14,752 nt of DNA from Gemmatimonadota bacterium (GTDB taxonomy: Bacteria; Gemmatimonadota; Gemmatimonadetes; Longimicrobiales; Gaopeijiaceae). Positions within the stretch are counted from its first letter, which is position 1. Every line of letters begins with the position of its first letter. This document shows positions 7,939 to 14,752 of this stretch, piece after piece. A program made the position numbers and the translations under genes. The notes below the pieces were generated by a model. The model was given only the letters and a program-made list of their open reading frames with translations. It ran no database searches and had not been told where the DNA came from. The stretch lies in contig DUCW01000182.1 in NCBI GenBank assembly GCA_012959595.1, forward strand, positions 1-14,752, given 5' to 3'.

Positions 7939-9378
7939 GTGTGTCAATTGAGCGAAAAAATCAGACATAGTGTAACATGTGTTCTGATCTTTATCACAGT
8001 CATTAGTGTCTCATGTGACAGGGGGCTACACACTAGAGATATTGAAAAAACTCAGTCGTTCAATGAGGACCAAAGGGAAGATGTTTTCCATAATCAGCAG
8101 GTTGAGTGTCCCACAGATAAGGACCCTGTAATTGGAGAGCGAGGAGCTGGGAAAGACAGTGTAAATGTGTTCCCCGATGTTGAGTCAGAACCACTTGTAG
8201 CCAGGATGGAAAGTGGGGCAATAGTGGAAAGGTTGGAGATTCCCAAGGAACCTCTTCGTTTTGAGAAACCAGCAGCAGTGAAAGGGATTTACGTGAATGC
8301 CTGGGCGGCTGGTTCAAAGACAAAATCAGAACAACTGATCGATCTGGCTTCGAGGACAGAGATCAACACTTTTGTGGTCGATATCAAAGATGCCTCAGGA
8401 TACGTGAGTCACCCTACCAGGGTTGAAGCTGCTCATCAGATGGGAGCGGATCAGCAAATCAGGATAACAGATCTTTTGGGTTTATTGGATCGGCTCCACA
8501 CGAATGGGATTTATCCGATCGCTCGTATCGTTGTAGTAAAGGACCCATTGCTTACAAAGAAGAAACCAGAACTCGCCATTCAAGATAACGCTGGGGGGGG
8601 CTGGATTGATGAGAAAGGAGCCAGTTGGGCGAACCTTTTTGAAGGTTTGGTTTGGGATTACCATTTGAGTCTGGCAAAAGAAATGATTGCGATTGGTTTC
8701 CCTGAAATCCAGTGGGATTATATCCGATTTCCAGATTCGCCAAAAGAACATCTAGAAAGAGCTAGTTTTCCTAATAGTCTGGGAAGGACAAGGAGTGAAG
8801 CAGTTAGCGGATTCTTGGATCATGTTAGGAAACAAACTCAGAGCGAACAGGTTGCTATGACAGCCGATGTATTCGGAGCGACGACATCACTAAATTATGA
8901 TCTAGGTATCGGTCAATTGTGGGAAGAAGTTGTTAGGAGGGTGGATGTAGTCTTGCCGATGGTATATCCGTCCCACTACTGGTCTGGAAGTTTTAATATA
9001 GAAGAACCGAACCAGTACCCCTACGAAGTAGTGAAGGCTGCTTTAGGCGACGGTTTGGAACGTTCTTCAAAAGTGGTGAATGCCGGGTCTATTCGTCCTT
9101 GGTTGCAAGATTTCAGTTTAGGAGCCCCCCCATATGGAGGACCTGAAATAAGAGCCCAGATACAAGCAACATACGATGCTGGTATCAATGAGTGGATCTT
9201 ATGGAATGCCGCTAGTCGTTATACCGAGGAAGGTCTAGTTCCTCAAGAGGGTTTTCCTGAGGGCTTTGAACCCATGATGCGCTTCAATGGAAGTGTCGTG
9301 CCGGTCTCTTCAAGGTTGATGGATAAAGACAGCTTAGCGGCGGTGATGCAAGAAGACACTCTAGCCAGGCCTCAGTGA
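7939..9378 (+). CDS. DUF4015 (PF13200) glycoside-hydrolase-like lipoprotein
   Basis: The 479-residue product has an N-terminal signal (K7, R9, hydrophobic VLIFITVISV) and Cys26 in SVSC, so it is probably a lipoprotein. Asp at +2 would favour inner-membrane retention under the E. coli rule. Residues about 27-110 are a polar linker. The domain starts near residue 115 with KGIYVNAWAAGS and continues through INTFVVDIKDASGYVSHPTRV, NGIYPIARIVVVKDPLL, EIQWDYIRFPD (Asp260) and LPMVYPSHYWSGSF to AGINEWILWNAASRY. This is the order of the DUF4015 TIM-barrel family, predicted to act on glycans. The substrate is unknown; a surface polysaccharide is a guess from its neighbour waaA. The GTG start directly abuts the waaA TGA, and no clear ribosome site is seen; TTG at 7948 is an alternative. 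A run of eight G at 8593-8600 lies in the coding region. Confidence 0.87.
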   Translation: MCQLSEKIRHSVTCVLIFITVISVSCDRGLHTRDIEKTQSFNEDQREDVFHNQQVECPTDKDPVIGERGAGKDSVNVFPDVESEPLVARMESGAIVERLEIPKEPLRFEKPAAVKGIYVNAWAAGSKTKSEQLIDLASRTEINTFVVDIKDASGYVSHPTRVEAAHQMGADQQIRITDLLGLLDRLHTNGIYPIARIVVVKDPLLTKKKPELAIQDNAGGGWIDEKGASWANLFEGLVWDYHLSLAKEMIAIGFPEIQWDYIRFPDSPKEHLERASFPNSLGRTRSEAVSGFLDHVRKQTQSEQVAMTADVFGATTSLNYDLGIGQLWEEVVRRVDVVLPMVYPSHYWSGSFNIEEPNQYPYEVVKAALGDGLERSSKVVNAGSIRPWLQDFSLGAPPYGGPEIRAQIQATYDAGINEWILWNAASRYTEEGLVPQEGFPEGFEPMMRFNGSVVPVSSRLMDKDSLAAVMQEDTLARPQ

Positions 9379-9381
9379 TTT

Positions 9382-12213
9382 ATGTTGAAGCAGAAATGCA
9401 TGGATGATTTTATCCGTGTCAGAGGGGCCAGTCAGCACAATCTGAAGAATCTTGATGTTGACCTCCCCAAGCAGTCATTGACTGTAGTTACGGGTCCTTC
9501 GGGATCAGGAAAATCTTCACTAGCTCTGGACACTGTTTTCGCTGAAGGTCAGCGCAGATATGTGGAGTCCTTGTCCACTTATGCTAAGCAATTTCTAAAC
9601 AGAGTGGAGAAACCCAAGGTGGAGTCCATTGAGGGGATATCGCCAGCGGTTGCACTTGAACAGAAGAATGCTACGAGGTCAAGCCGGTCTACAGTTGGAA
9701 CAGCCACAGAGGTGTACGGCTACATGCGATTACTGTGGGCTCGTGTCGGAGTTACACATTGTCCTAAGTGTGGAGATGCCGTTAAGGCAGATTCGGTCAC
9801 TAGTGTTGTTGAGGAACTTCTGACCTTACCAGAGGATACTCGCATTCAAATCACATTTCCACTTCGGGTCGAGGGTGAGTTAAAACACGAATTGTCACTT
9901 CAGAATCTTAGAGCTCTTGGATTTATGCGTCTATTAGCAGACGGGATTTTAGTCGATTTGGGCGAGCCTGATTCCGAAAAAGCCATTAAAGAGAAGGATC
10001 TGTCGAAAGCTTCTGAAGTGTTGGTGTTAGTAGATCGTCTAACGATTGATCACACACAACGTGATCGTTTAGCAGATTCAATTAGTACTTGTTTTAAAGA
10101 AGGACTAGGAGAAGCAATAGTCTTGGTCTTTCATGAAGAGCAGGGGGAGCGCCTAAGTTTCTCCGAATCCTTTAAGTGTTATGCCCATCCCGCAGTGGTT
10201 TTTCTCCACCCTACACCTAAATTATTCTCCTTTAATAACTCTTTCGGGTGTTGTCCAAATTGCACAGGATTTGGAGCAACCTTGGAATACGATCAAGATT
10301 TGATCATTCCAAAACCTCGTCAGTCAATAAATGAAGGAGCTGTAGATCCCTGGACCAAGCCGCGCTACCATAGAGAACGAAAAAAACTTCAATCTTTTCT
10401 ACTTTCTCAGGAAATTTCTCCTGATCTTCCCTGGGATCAGATCCCTCAAGACATAAGAACCGATATTCTTGAAGGATCGAGTGACTTCAAAGGCGTCATT
10501 CCTTTTTTGAGGTCCAGGGAACGGAAAAGGTATAAGCACTACATCCGTATTTTCCTTCGTAGGTATCAGACTACCAGGGTGTGTGAGGTTTGCAAAGGAT
10601 TACGAGTTCGGCAAGAAGCTCTTTGTGTCAAAGTTGAAAATCATACAATCTCACAGGCGGCTCAGCTTTCTATAAAGGATTTTAGAGAGTGGCTAACTAG
10701 GATTGAATTAGGTGAGATGCAGGCGGCAGTAGCCGAGACTATCCTGACTGAACTACTAGGAAGGCTGACCTTTCTAGTAGAAGTGGGCTTGGGCTATCTT
10801 TCTATGGATCGCCAGGTACGGACTCTGTCGGGAGGAGAATCACAAAGAATAGGTCTGGCAAATTCCTTGGGCTCTCAATTAGTGGACACCCTGTATGTGT
10901 TGGATGAGCCTACTGTGGGTTTGCACCCCAAAGATGTCAACAGTCTGTTGAATCTTTTGGACAAGCTACGAGACGTTGGAAATACAGTTCTGGTAGTCGA
11001 GCATGATTCTCTAGCTATAATGAGGGCGGATCATGTGTTGGAGTTGGGTCCAGGGTCTGGTAGAGAAGGAGGCGATTTGGTTTTTCAAGGCACTCCGAAA
11101 GATCTCTGCAAAATCAATAGTGCTACTGGAAAATTTTTGTCAGGGAAAACCGAAGTCGCTGTGCCGGAGTCCAGAAGACCAACAGATGGTGCTAATCTGA
11201 GTGTTTTCGGTGCCACTCTTCACAACCTCAATGACGTGAATGTTAAAATTCCACTCGAAACGCTGACTGTTGTGACTGGAGTGTCTGGTTCTGGCAAGTC
11301 AACCCTTGTTCACGACATAATCTATGAGTCGGTCAGGTGGGATCTAAAGGGGCAAGAGGATACTTCGCTTGAAAATTGTAGTAAGCTCCGGGGTCTACAA
11401 GGAACAGAAGTAATCGAAGAGATTGTTTTGGTAGATCAATCTCCTATCGGGCGAACTCCAAGATCTAATCCCGCTACGTATATCAAAGTTTGGGACGAAA
11501 TCCGAAAGATTTTTGCTTTGCAACCGCTTGCTCAATCGAGGGAATACACTGCGGGTCATTTCTCTTTTAATGTTAACGGTGGCCGGTGTGACGAATGCAA
11601 GGGAGCCGGTCAAGTAAAAGTTGAGATGATTTTTATGCCGGATATATATGTAGTTTGTGATTCTTGTCGAGGTAATCGTTATCGATCGGAGGTGCTTGAA
11701 GTCACCTTTAAAGGCTTGGATGTTTCTGAAGTTCTCAAATTGACGATTGACGAAGCGATGGAATTTTTTGCTCAGAATAGGCGTATCGGTAAAATCTTGT
11801 GGTTTCTGCAGCAAGTTGGATTAGGATATTTACAACTTGGACAGCCTGCTAACACTCTGTCGGGAGGAGAATCTCAGAGGCTAAAGATAGCACGGGAGCT
11901 TACTTCAGGCGCAAAAGGAAAGGCACGCAAACTGTATATTCTTGATGAACCAACGACCGGACTGTCTGGGGAAGACGTGAAGCAGCTACTGGTCGTCCTA
12001 AGTCGCTTGGTAGACTCAGGGAACTCAGTTTTGTTGATTGAACATAATCTCGATGTCATTAAAACGGCTGATTGGGTTATAGATATGGGGCCTGGTGCTG
12101 GTCCTGCTGGCGGAAGAGTGGTAGCGGAAGGTACTCCCGAAGAGATCGTAGGCAATCCAGAGAGCGTTACGGGAAAATATTTAACCGCTGTACTGCCAGC
12201 AAAATTAAACTAG
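9382..12213 (+). CDS. uvrA: UvrABC excinuclease subunit A
   Basis: Damage-recognition ATPase of nucleotide excision repair that loads UvrB onto lesions. The 943 residues contain two ABC modules. Module one has Walker A GPSGSGKS (38-45), signature LSGGE (482-486) and Walker B LYVLDEP (504-510). Module two has GVSGSGKST (633-641), LSGGE (826-830) and LYILDEP (851-857). The C-terminal zinc finger is intact: C736-x2-C739-x19-C759-x2-C762. The first zinc module reads C266-x2-H269...C291-x2-C294, so His stands where Cys is usual. The second module has LSGED where LHxxD is usual (Ser862). Length matches E. coli UvrA (940). The start lies 3 bases after the upstream stop; the ATG at 9400 (MDDFIRVRGA) is an equally good start by homology. 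No SOS-box-like palindrome is visible just upstream, so it is probably transcribed from the waaA promoter. Confidence 0.97.
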   Translation: MLKQKCMDDFIRVRGASQHNLKNLDVDLPKQSLTVVTGPSGSGKSSLALDTVFAEGQRRYVESLSTYAKQFLNRVEKPKVESIEGISPAVALEQKNATRSSRSTVGTATEVYGYMRLLWARVGVTHCPKCGDAVKADSVTSVVEELLTLPEDTRIQITFPLRVEGELKHELSLQNLRALGFMRLLADGILVDLGEPDSEKAIKEKDLSKASEVLVLVDRLTIDHTQRDRLADSISTCFKEGLGEAIVLVFHEEQGERLSFSESFKCYAHPAVVFLHPTPKLFSFNNSFGCCPNCTGFGATLEYDQDLIIPKPRQSINEGAVDPWTKPRYHRERKKLQSFLLSQEISPDLPWDQIPQDIRTDILEGSSDFKGVIPFLRSRERKRYKHYIRIFLRRYQTTRVCEVCKGLRVRQEALCVKVENHTISQAAQLSIKDFREWLTRIELGEMQAAVAETILTELLGRLTFLVEVGLGYLSMDRQVRTLSGGESQRIGLANSLGSQLVDTLYVLDEPTVGLHPKDVNSLLNLLDKLRDVGNTVLVVEHDSLAIMRADHVLELGPGSGREGGDLVFQGTPKDLCKINSATGKFLSGKTEVAVPESRRPTDGANLSVFGATLHNLNDVNVKIPLETLTVVTGVSGSGKSTLVHDIIYESVRWDLKGQEDTSLENCSKLRGLQGTEVIEEIVLVDQSPIGRTPRSNPATYIKVWDEIRKIFALQPLAQSREYTAGHFSFNVNGGRCDECKGAGQVKVEMIFMPDIYVVCDSCRGNRYRSEVLEVTFKGLDVSEVLKLTIDEAMEFFAQNRRIGKILWFLQQVGLGYLQLGQPANTLSGGESQRLKIARELTSGAKGKARKLYILDEPTTGLSGEDVKQLLVVLSRLVDSGNSVLLIEHNLDVIKTADWVIDMGPGAGPAGGRVVAEGTPEEIVGNPESVTGKYLTAVLPAKLN

Positions 12214-12238
12214 AAAGCGAGGAAATGTAGGATATCTC

Positions 12239-12302
12239 TCAGGGTGGTTCCAGGAGGTGCAAGCCAAACCTGTCGATACCCTGATATGAACTGGATTTCC
12301 AG
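12239..12302 (+). other. Predicted structured 3' region after uvrA
   Basis: TCAGGGT (12239-12245) pairs with ACCCTGA (12278-12284). Directly inside, GGTT (12246-12249) pairs with AACC (12267-12270), and the tip GGT-GCAA-GCC (12256-12265) forms a GNRA-type tetraloop. A small hairpin, CTGG-ATTT-CCAG (12291-12302), follows. No T-tract follows, so an intrinsic terminator is not supported. It may be a 3' UTR stability or processing element. No known RNA family is recognised. Confidence 0.35.
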
Positions 12303-12381
12303 CAAATTTCTATAGCATATTTTACTTGTTATTAAGCCATTTCTGCATTATTTTCTATGAACTTAGGCAGTGTCTGTAATA

Positions 12382-12414
12382 GGTCTGTAGAGTAGAGGCC
12401 GTTGTAGTTTTTTT
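12382..12414 (+). terminator. Weak terminator-like hairpin plus T-run
   Basis: GGTCT (12382-12386) can pair with AGGCC (12396-12400) through one G-T wobble, followed after seven bases by seven T (12408-12414). The short stem and the gap before the T-run make this a marginal candidate for the end of the waaA-uvrA transcript. Confidence 0.2.
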
Positions 12415-12499
12415 CTTTGCTGGATGACTCATTGTTAAGCTTTCAATAGCTATTAAGAATCCTAAGCAACTAAGAGGGAAACGGACCGTCTGATTAACA

Positions 12500-12514
12500 G
12501 TAATTCAGAATTAC
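12500..12514. promoter_or_regulatory. 15-bp palindrome upstream of gyrA
   Basis: GTAATTC-A-GAATTAC is a perfect 7-base inverted repeat around one base, ending 51 bases before the gyrA start. It has the shape of a dimeric repressor site, but no known operator is recognised. Confidence 0.3.
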
Positions 12515-12565
12515 GATTGTTGGCGGTATCAATGTGATGGCCTGTCTTCCTCTGGGGACTTTTAA

Positions 12566-14746
12566 ATGGCAAATGACGATCTCATAGTAGATGGCGAGAA
12601 AATTTTAGAACGTCTCATCGAAGATGAAATGCGGGAATCTTTCATGGATTATTCGATGAGTGTGATTGTTCAGAGAGCGCTTCCAGATGTAAGAGATGGG
12701 TTGAAGCCAGTTCATCGACGGATTCTGTTTGCAATGAGCGGGCTAGGTCTCACACCTGGAAGAGCTTATAAAAAGTGCGCAACTGTAGTTGGTGAAGTTT
12801 TAGGTAAGTACCATCCACATGGTGATAGTGCTGTATATGATGCTTTAGTGAGAATGGTTCAAGATTTCTCTTTACGTTATCCACTTGTTGATGGACAGGG
12901 CAATTTTGGATCTATAGATGGAGATCGTGCGGCGGCATATAGGTATACTGAAGCTCGTCTGACAGCTCCGGCGGTTGAACTGTTGGAAGACATTGATAAA
13001 GACACCGTCAGGTTTGCCCCTAATTTTGATGCTCGATTGGAAGAGCCAACAGTCTTGCCTGCTAGAATTCCAAACCTTCTCGTGAATGGCAGTTCTGGAA
13101 TAGCAGTTGGGATGGCGACTAATATTCCACCTCACAATCTGCGAGAAGTAGTCACTGCCACTAAAGCTTTAATTGAAGATAAAGAGCTTTCAGAAGAAGA
13201 TCTTTTTGAAATGGTGAAAGGCCCAGACTTCCCTACTGGTGGATTTATCTGTGGGACAGATGGAATAGAATCTGCTTACAGAGAAGGTCGAGGCAGGGTA
13301 GTGATGAGAGCCCGCACCCTGATCGAAGAGACAGATACTGGGGCGGACAGGATCATCGTGACTGAAATTCCATTCATGGTCAATAAATCTAGACTAATAG
13401 AGCAGACCGCCCAGTTGGTACGGGACAAAAAGATATTCGAAATCCGAGATATAAGAGATGAATCTGATAGGGACGGCCTTCGGATAGTGATAGAACTCAA
13501 GAGAGACACTATCCCGGCTGTAGTGCTGAATAAATTATTTAAGCATACCCAAATGCAATCGAGTTTTGGTGCAAATCTTCTGGCCTTGGTAGATGGAGAA
13601 CCACGTGTTCTCTCGTTAAGGAAAATACTAGAACATTTCATTGAACATCGCCACACCGTGGTGGTGCGTCGGACGACCTTTGATCTGAATAAGGCAGAGG
13701 AAAGAGAACATGTTCTTGAGGGACTCAAAATTGCTGTCGACAATATTGACAAAGTGATCAAGATAATTCGAGGCTCCGCAGATTCTTTGAAAGCCTCAGA
13801 AGCACTTCAAGAATCCTTCAAGCTTTCTGAGCGTCAGACCAAAGCGATCCTTGATATGAGGCTTTCTCGATTGACTGGGTTGGAGCTGGAGAAGCTCAAC
13901 ACAGAACTGAAAGAAGTTCAAGAAAACATCCAAGGTTTGCGGAAGATACTGGAAGATAAAGAAGTTCGTATGGGAATCATATCTGAAGAGCTGACCCATA
14001 TAGCTGAGAAATATGGAGACGACCGTCGGAGTGAAATAATTGGGGGTGCAGGCTCTTTGGTGGAAGAAGATTTGATTGCTGATGAAGAAATGGTCATCAC
14101 CTTTTCTCATCAGGGCTATCTCAAGAGGACTGAAATCGACACCTACAGGTCTCAGCGTCGGGGAGGTAGGGGATTAAAGGGAATGGGTACTAAGGATGAA
14201 GATTGGGTTGAGCATGTCTTTTCAGCATCTGCACATCAGTATTTGATGATTTTTACACGTTCTGGGAAGTGTCACTGGCTGAAAGTTTGGCAGATTCCCT
14301 CGGCCAAACGTCATTCCAGAGGAAAATCGATAGTCAATCTTTTGAATATTGATCCCTCGGACGAAATCGCTTCTGTGGTTCCTGTTCGCGAATTTGCTGA
14401 AGATCAGTATCTCATGTTTTGTACGAGGAGTGGCAGGACTAAAAAGACACCTCTTTCGGCTTATGGAAATGTCAGGTCTGTAGGACTGAATGCAATCACG
14501 ATCAATGAAGGGGATGAACTGATAGACGTAAGGATAACGGGTGGATCAAATGAAGTAATTCTAGCTACAAGGAATGGAAAGGCAATTCGCTTCTCAGAGG
14601 ACGATGTACGATGCATGGGACGCGCAACACGCGGCGTCAAGGGCATCGGATTAAAGGGTGACGACAAGGTCAAAGGTATTGTTGTCGTTGACAAACTCAC
14701 GTACGTGTTGTCGGCCTCCGACAATCACAAGATTTTTTATTTGTAA
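12566..14746 (+). CDS. gyrA: DNA gyrase subunit A, short C-terminal domain
   Basis: Breakage-reunion subunit of gyrase, which introduces negative supercoils. The N-terminal part is complete: LPDVRDGLKPVHRRILFAM, KYHPHGDSAVYDALVRM (Ser88 and Asp92 at the quinolone-sensitive positions, so no classical resistance change), DGQGNFGSIDGDRAAAYRYTEARL with catalytic Tyr127, and PNLLVNGSSGIAVGMATNIPPHN. The GyrA box QRRGGRG (530-536) separates it from ParC. The C-terminal beta-pinwheel shows about four blades and then a stub, TYVLSASDNHKIFYL, before TAA. The 726 residues fall roughly 100 short of the usual 800-880, so blades five and six are missing. The final codons lie in a hairpin followed by six T, and the last 150 bases are GC-richer with different codons. 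GGGGA lies 7 bases before the ATG. A true short variant, a decayed end or a chimeric assembly end are all possible. Confidence 0.93.
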   Translation: MANDDLIVDGEKILERLIEDEMRESFMDYSMSVIVQRALPDVRDGLKPVHRRILFAMSGLGLTPGRAYKKCATVVGEVLGKYHPHGDSAVYDALVRMVQDFSLRYPLVDGQGNFGSIDGDRAAAYRYTEARLTAPAVELLEDIDKDTVRFAPNFDARLEEPTVLPARIPNLLVNGSSGIAVGMATNIPPHNLREVVTATKALIEDKELSEEDLFEMVKGPDFPTGGFICGTDGIESAYREGRGRVVMRARTLIEETDTGADRIIVTEIPFMVNKSRLIEQTAQLVRDKKIFEIRDIRDESDRDGLRIVIELKRDTIPAVVLNKLFKHTQMQSSFGANLLALVDGEPRVLSLRKILEHFIEHRHTVVVRRTTFDLNKAEEREHVLEGLKIAVDNIDKVIKIIRGSADSLKASEALQESFKLSERQTKAILDMRLSRLTGLELEKLNTELKEVQENIQGLRKILEDKEVRMGIISEELTHIAEKYGDDRRSEIIGGAGSLVEEDLIADEEMVITFSHQGYLKRTEIDTYRSQRRGGRGLKGMGTKDEDWVEHVFSASAHQYLMIFTRSGKCHWLKVWQIPSAKRHSRGKSIVNLLNIDPSDEIASVVPVREFAEDQYLMFCTRSGRTKKTPLSAYGNVRSVGLNAITINEGDELIDVRITGGSNEVILATRNGKAIRFSEDDVRCMGRATRGVKGIGLKGDDKVKGIVVVDKLTYVLSASDNHKIFYL
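14705..14738 (+). terminator. Terminator-like hairpin overlapping the end of gyrA
   Basis: TTGTCGG (14708-14714), loop CCT and CCGACAA (14718-14724) form a perfect 7-bp stem, extendable by GTG/CAC (14705-14707 with 14726-14728) past one bulged T. Four bases later come six T (14733-14738). This is the form of an intrinsic terminator, but it lies within the reading frame, 5' of the TAA at 14744-14746. Confidence 0.5.
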
Positions 14747-14752
14747 TGGCAG

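Larger units (their letters stand above)
12214..12565. other. Intergenic region uvrA-gyrA, 352 bp
   Basis: No open frame longer than about a dozen codons with a plausible start is present on the plus strand. The left part (12239-12302) can fold as RNA. The middle is AT-rich with a weak terminator-like site (12382-12414). The right part holds short palindromes at 12445-12454 (AATAGCTATT), 12481-12489 (ACGGACCGT) and 12500-12514. The gyrA promoter must lie here or upstream, but I cannot point to a convincing -35/-10 pair. Confidence 0.6.

Noticed and set aside
9340..9400. SOS box or separate promoter for uvrA
   Set aside because: The start is 3 bases after the upstream stop, and no CTG-type dyad or -35/-10 pair is visible in the adjacent bases. 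A box farther upstream inside the DUF4015 gene was not systematically excluded.
11395..11814. Minus-strand open frame of 139 codons opposite uvrA
   Set aside because: It covers the conserved C-terminal zinc-finger region of uvrA on the other strand; its composition looks like a reverse reading of that gene and no domain is seen.
13276..13761. Minus-strand open frame of 161 codons opposite gyrA
   Set aside because: The Ser/Thr-rich product is typical of an antisense shadow of a coding strand rich in Glu, Asp and Arg codons, and it lies inside conserved gyrA.
12566..14746. Topoisomerase IV subunit ParC instead of GyrA
   Set aside because: A clear GyrA box QRRGGRG is present at residues 530-536, which ParC lacks, despite the short C-terminal domain.
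14690..14752. A simple frameshift hiding the rest of gyrA
   Set aside because: Translating the last 30 bases in the two other frames gives no NGYGKRT-like blade continuation, so a single indel there does not restore the protein within this window.
1..14752. CRISPR array, transposase, phage, toxin-antitoxin or defence island, tRNA or rRNA genes
   Set aside because: No regularly spaced repeats, no mobile-element or defence-domain proteins, and no cloverleaf or rRNA-like stretches were seen; the coding content is housekeeping.

Overview
The window reads as a chromosomal housekeeping segment of a diderm (Gram-negative type) bacterium. A membrane-anchored KDO transferase and two predicted lipoproteins indicate an outer membrane. 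The aminopeptidase-like lipoprotein, the DUF4015 lipoprotein, the KDO transferase of the 'GLHSVLEPAA' type and the HVGN-type leucyl-tRNA synthetase resemble, from memory of these families, proteins of Gemmatimonadota. That placement is an inference and was not searched. Hand counts of sampled 60-base lines from the main body give about 38-45% G+C, which would be low for that phylum. The first 240 bases count to 59% and one line near the right end to 58%.

Layout. Bases 1-627 hold degraded or partial plus-strand catabolic genes: the C-terminal end of a fumarylacetoacetate-hydrolase-family protein, then a remnant of an ornithine cyclodeaminase/mu-crystallin-family gene. The remnant lacks its N-terminal two thirds and is stopped by a perfect 20-bp inverted repeat. 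Bases 639-6450 are a minus-strand block: aminopeptidase-like lipoprotein, leuS, and transketolase, with leuS and tkt overlapping by 8 bp. A 168-bp divergent intergenic region (6451-6618) separates it from a plus-strand block. That block is waaA (KDO transferase), a DUF4015 glycosidase-like lipoprotein and uvrA, packed with 0 and 3 bases between genes and so probably one transcript. A 352-bp gap (12214-12565) with possible RNA structure and short palindromes precedes gyrA, which runs to the right edge.

The genes serve translation (leuS), pentose-phosphate carbon flow (tkt), envelope building (waaA, both lipoproteins), DNA repair (uvrA) and DNA topology (gyrA). I see no phage, transposon, CRISPR, toxin-antitoxin or defence system, and no clearly new multi-gene system. 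The observations most worth following are at the edges. On the left, a perfect palindrome appears to have created the stop codon in the cyclodeaminase remnant. On the right, gyrA is short (726 codons, about four of six C-terminal blades), ends inside a terminator-like hairpin, and changes base composition about 150 bases before its stop. Both edges should be checked for assembly chimerism before any biological reading.
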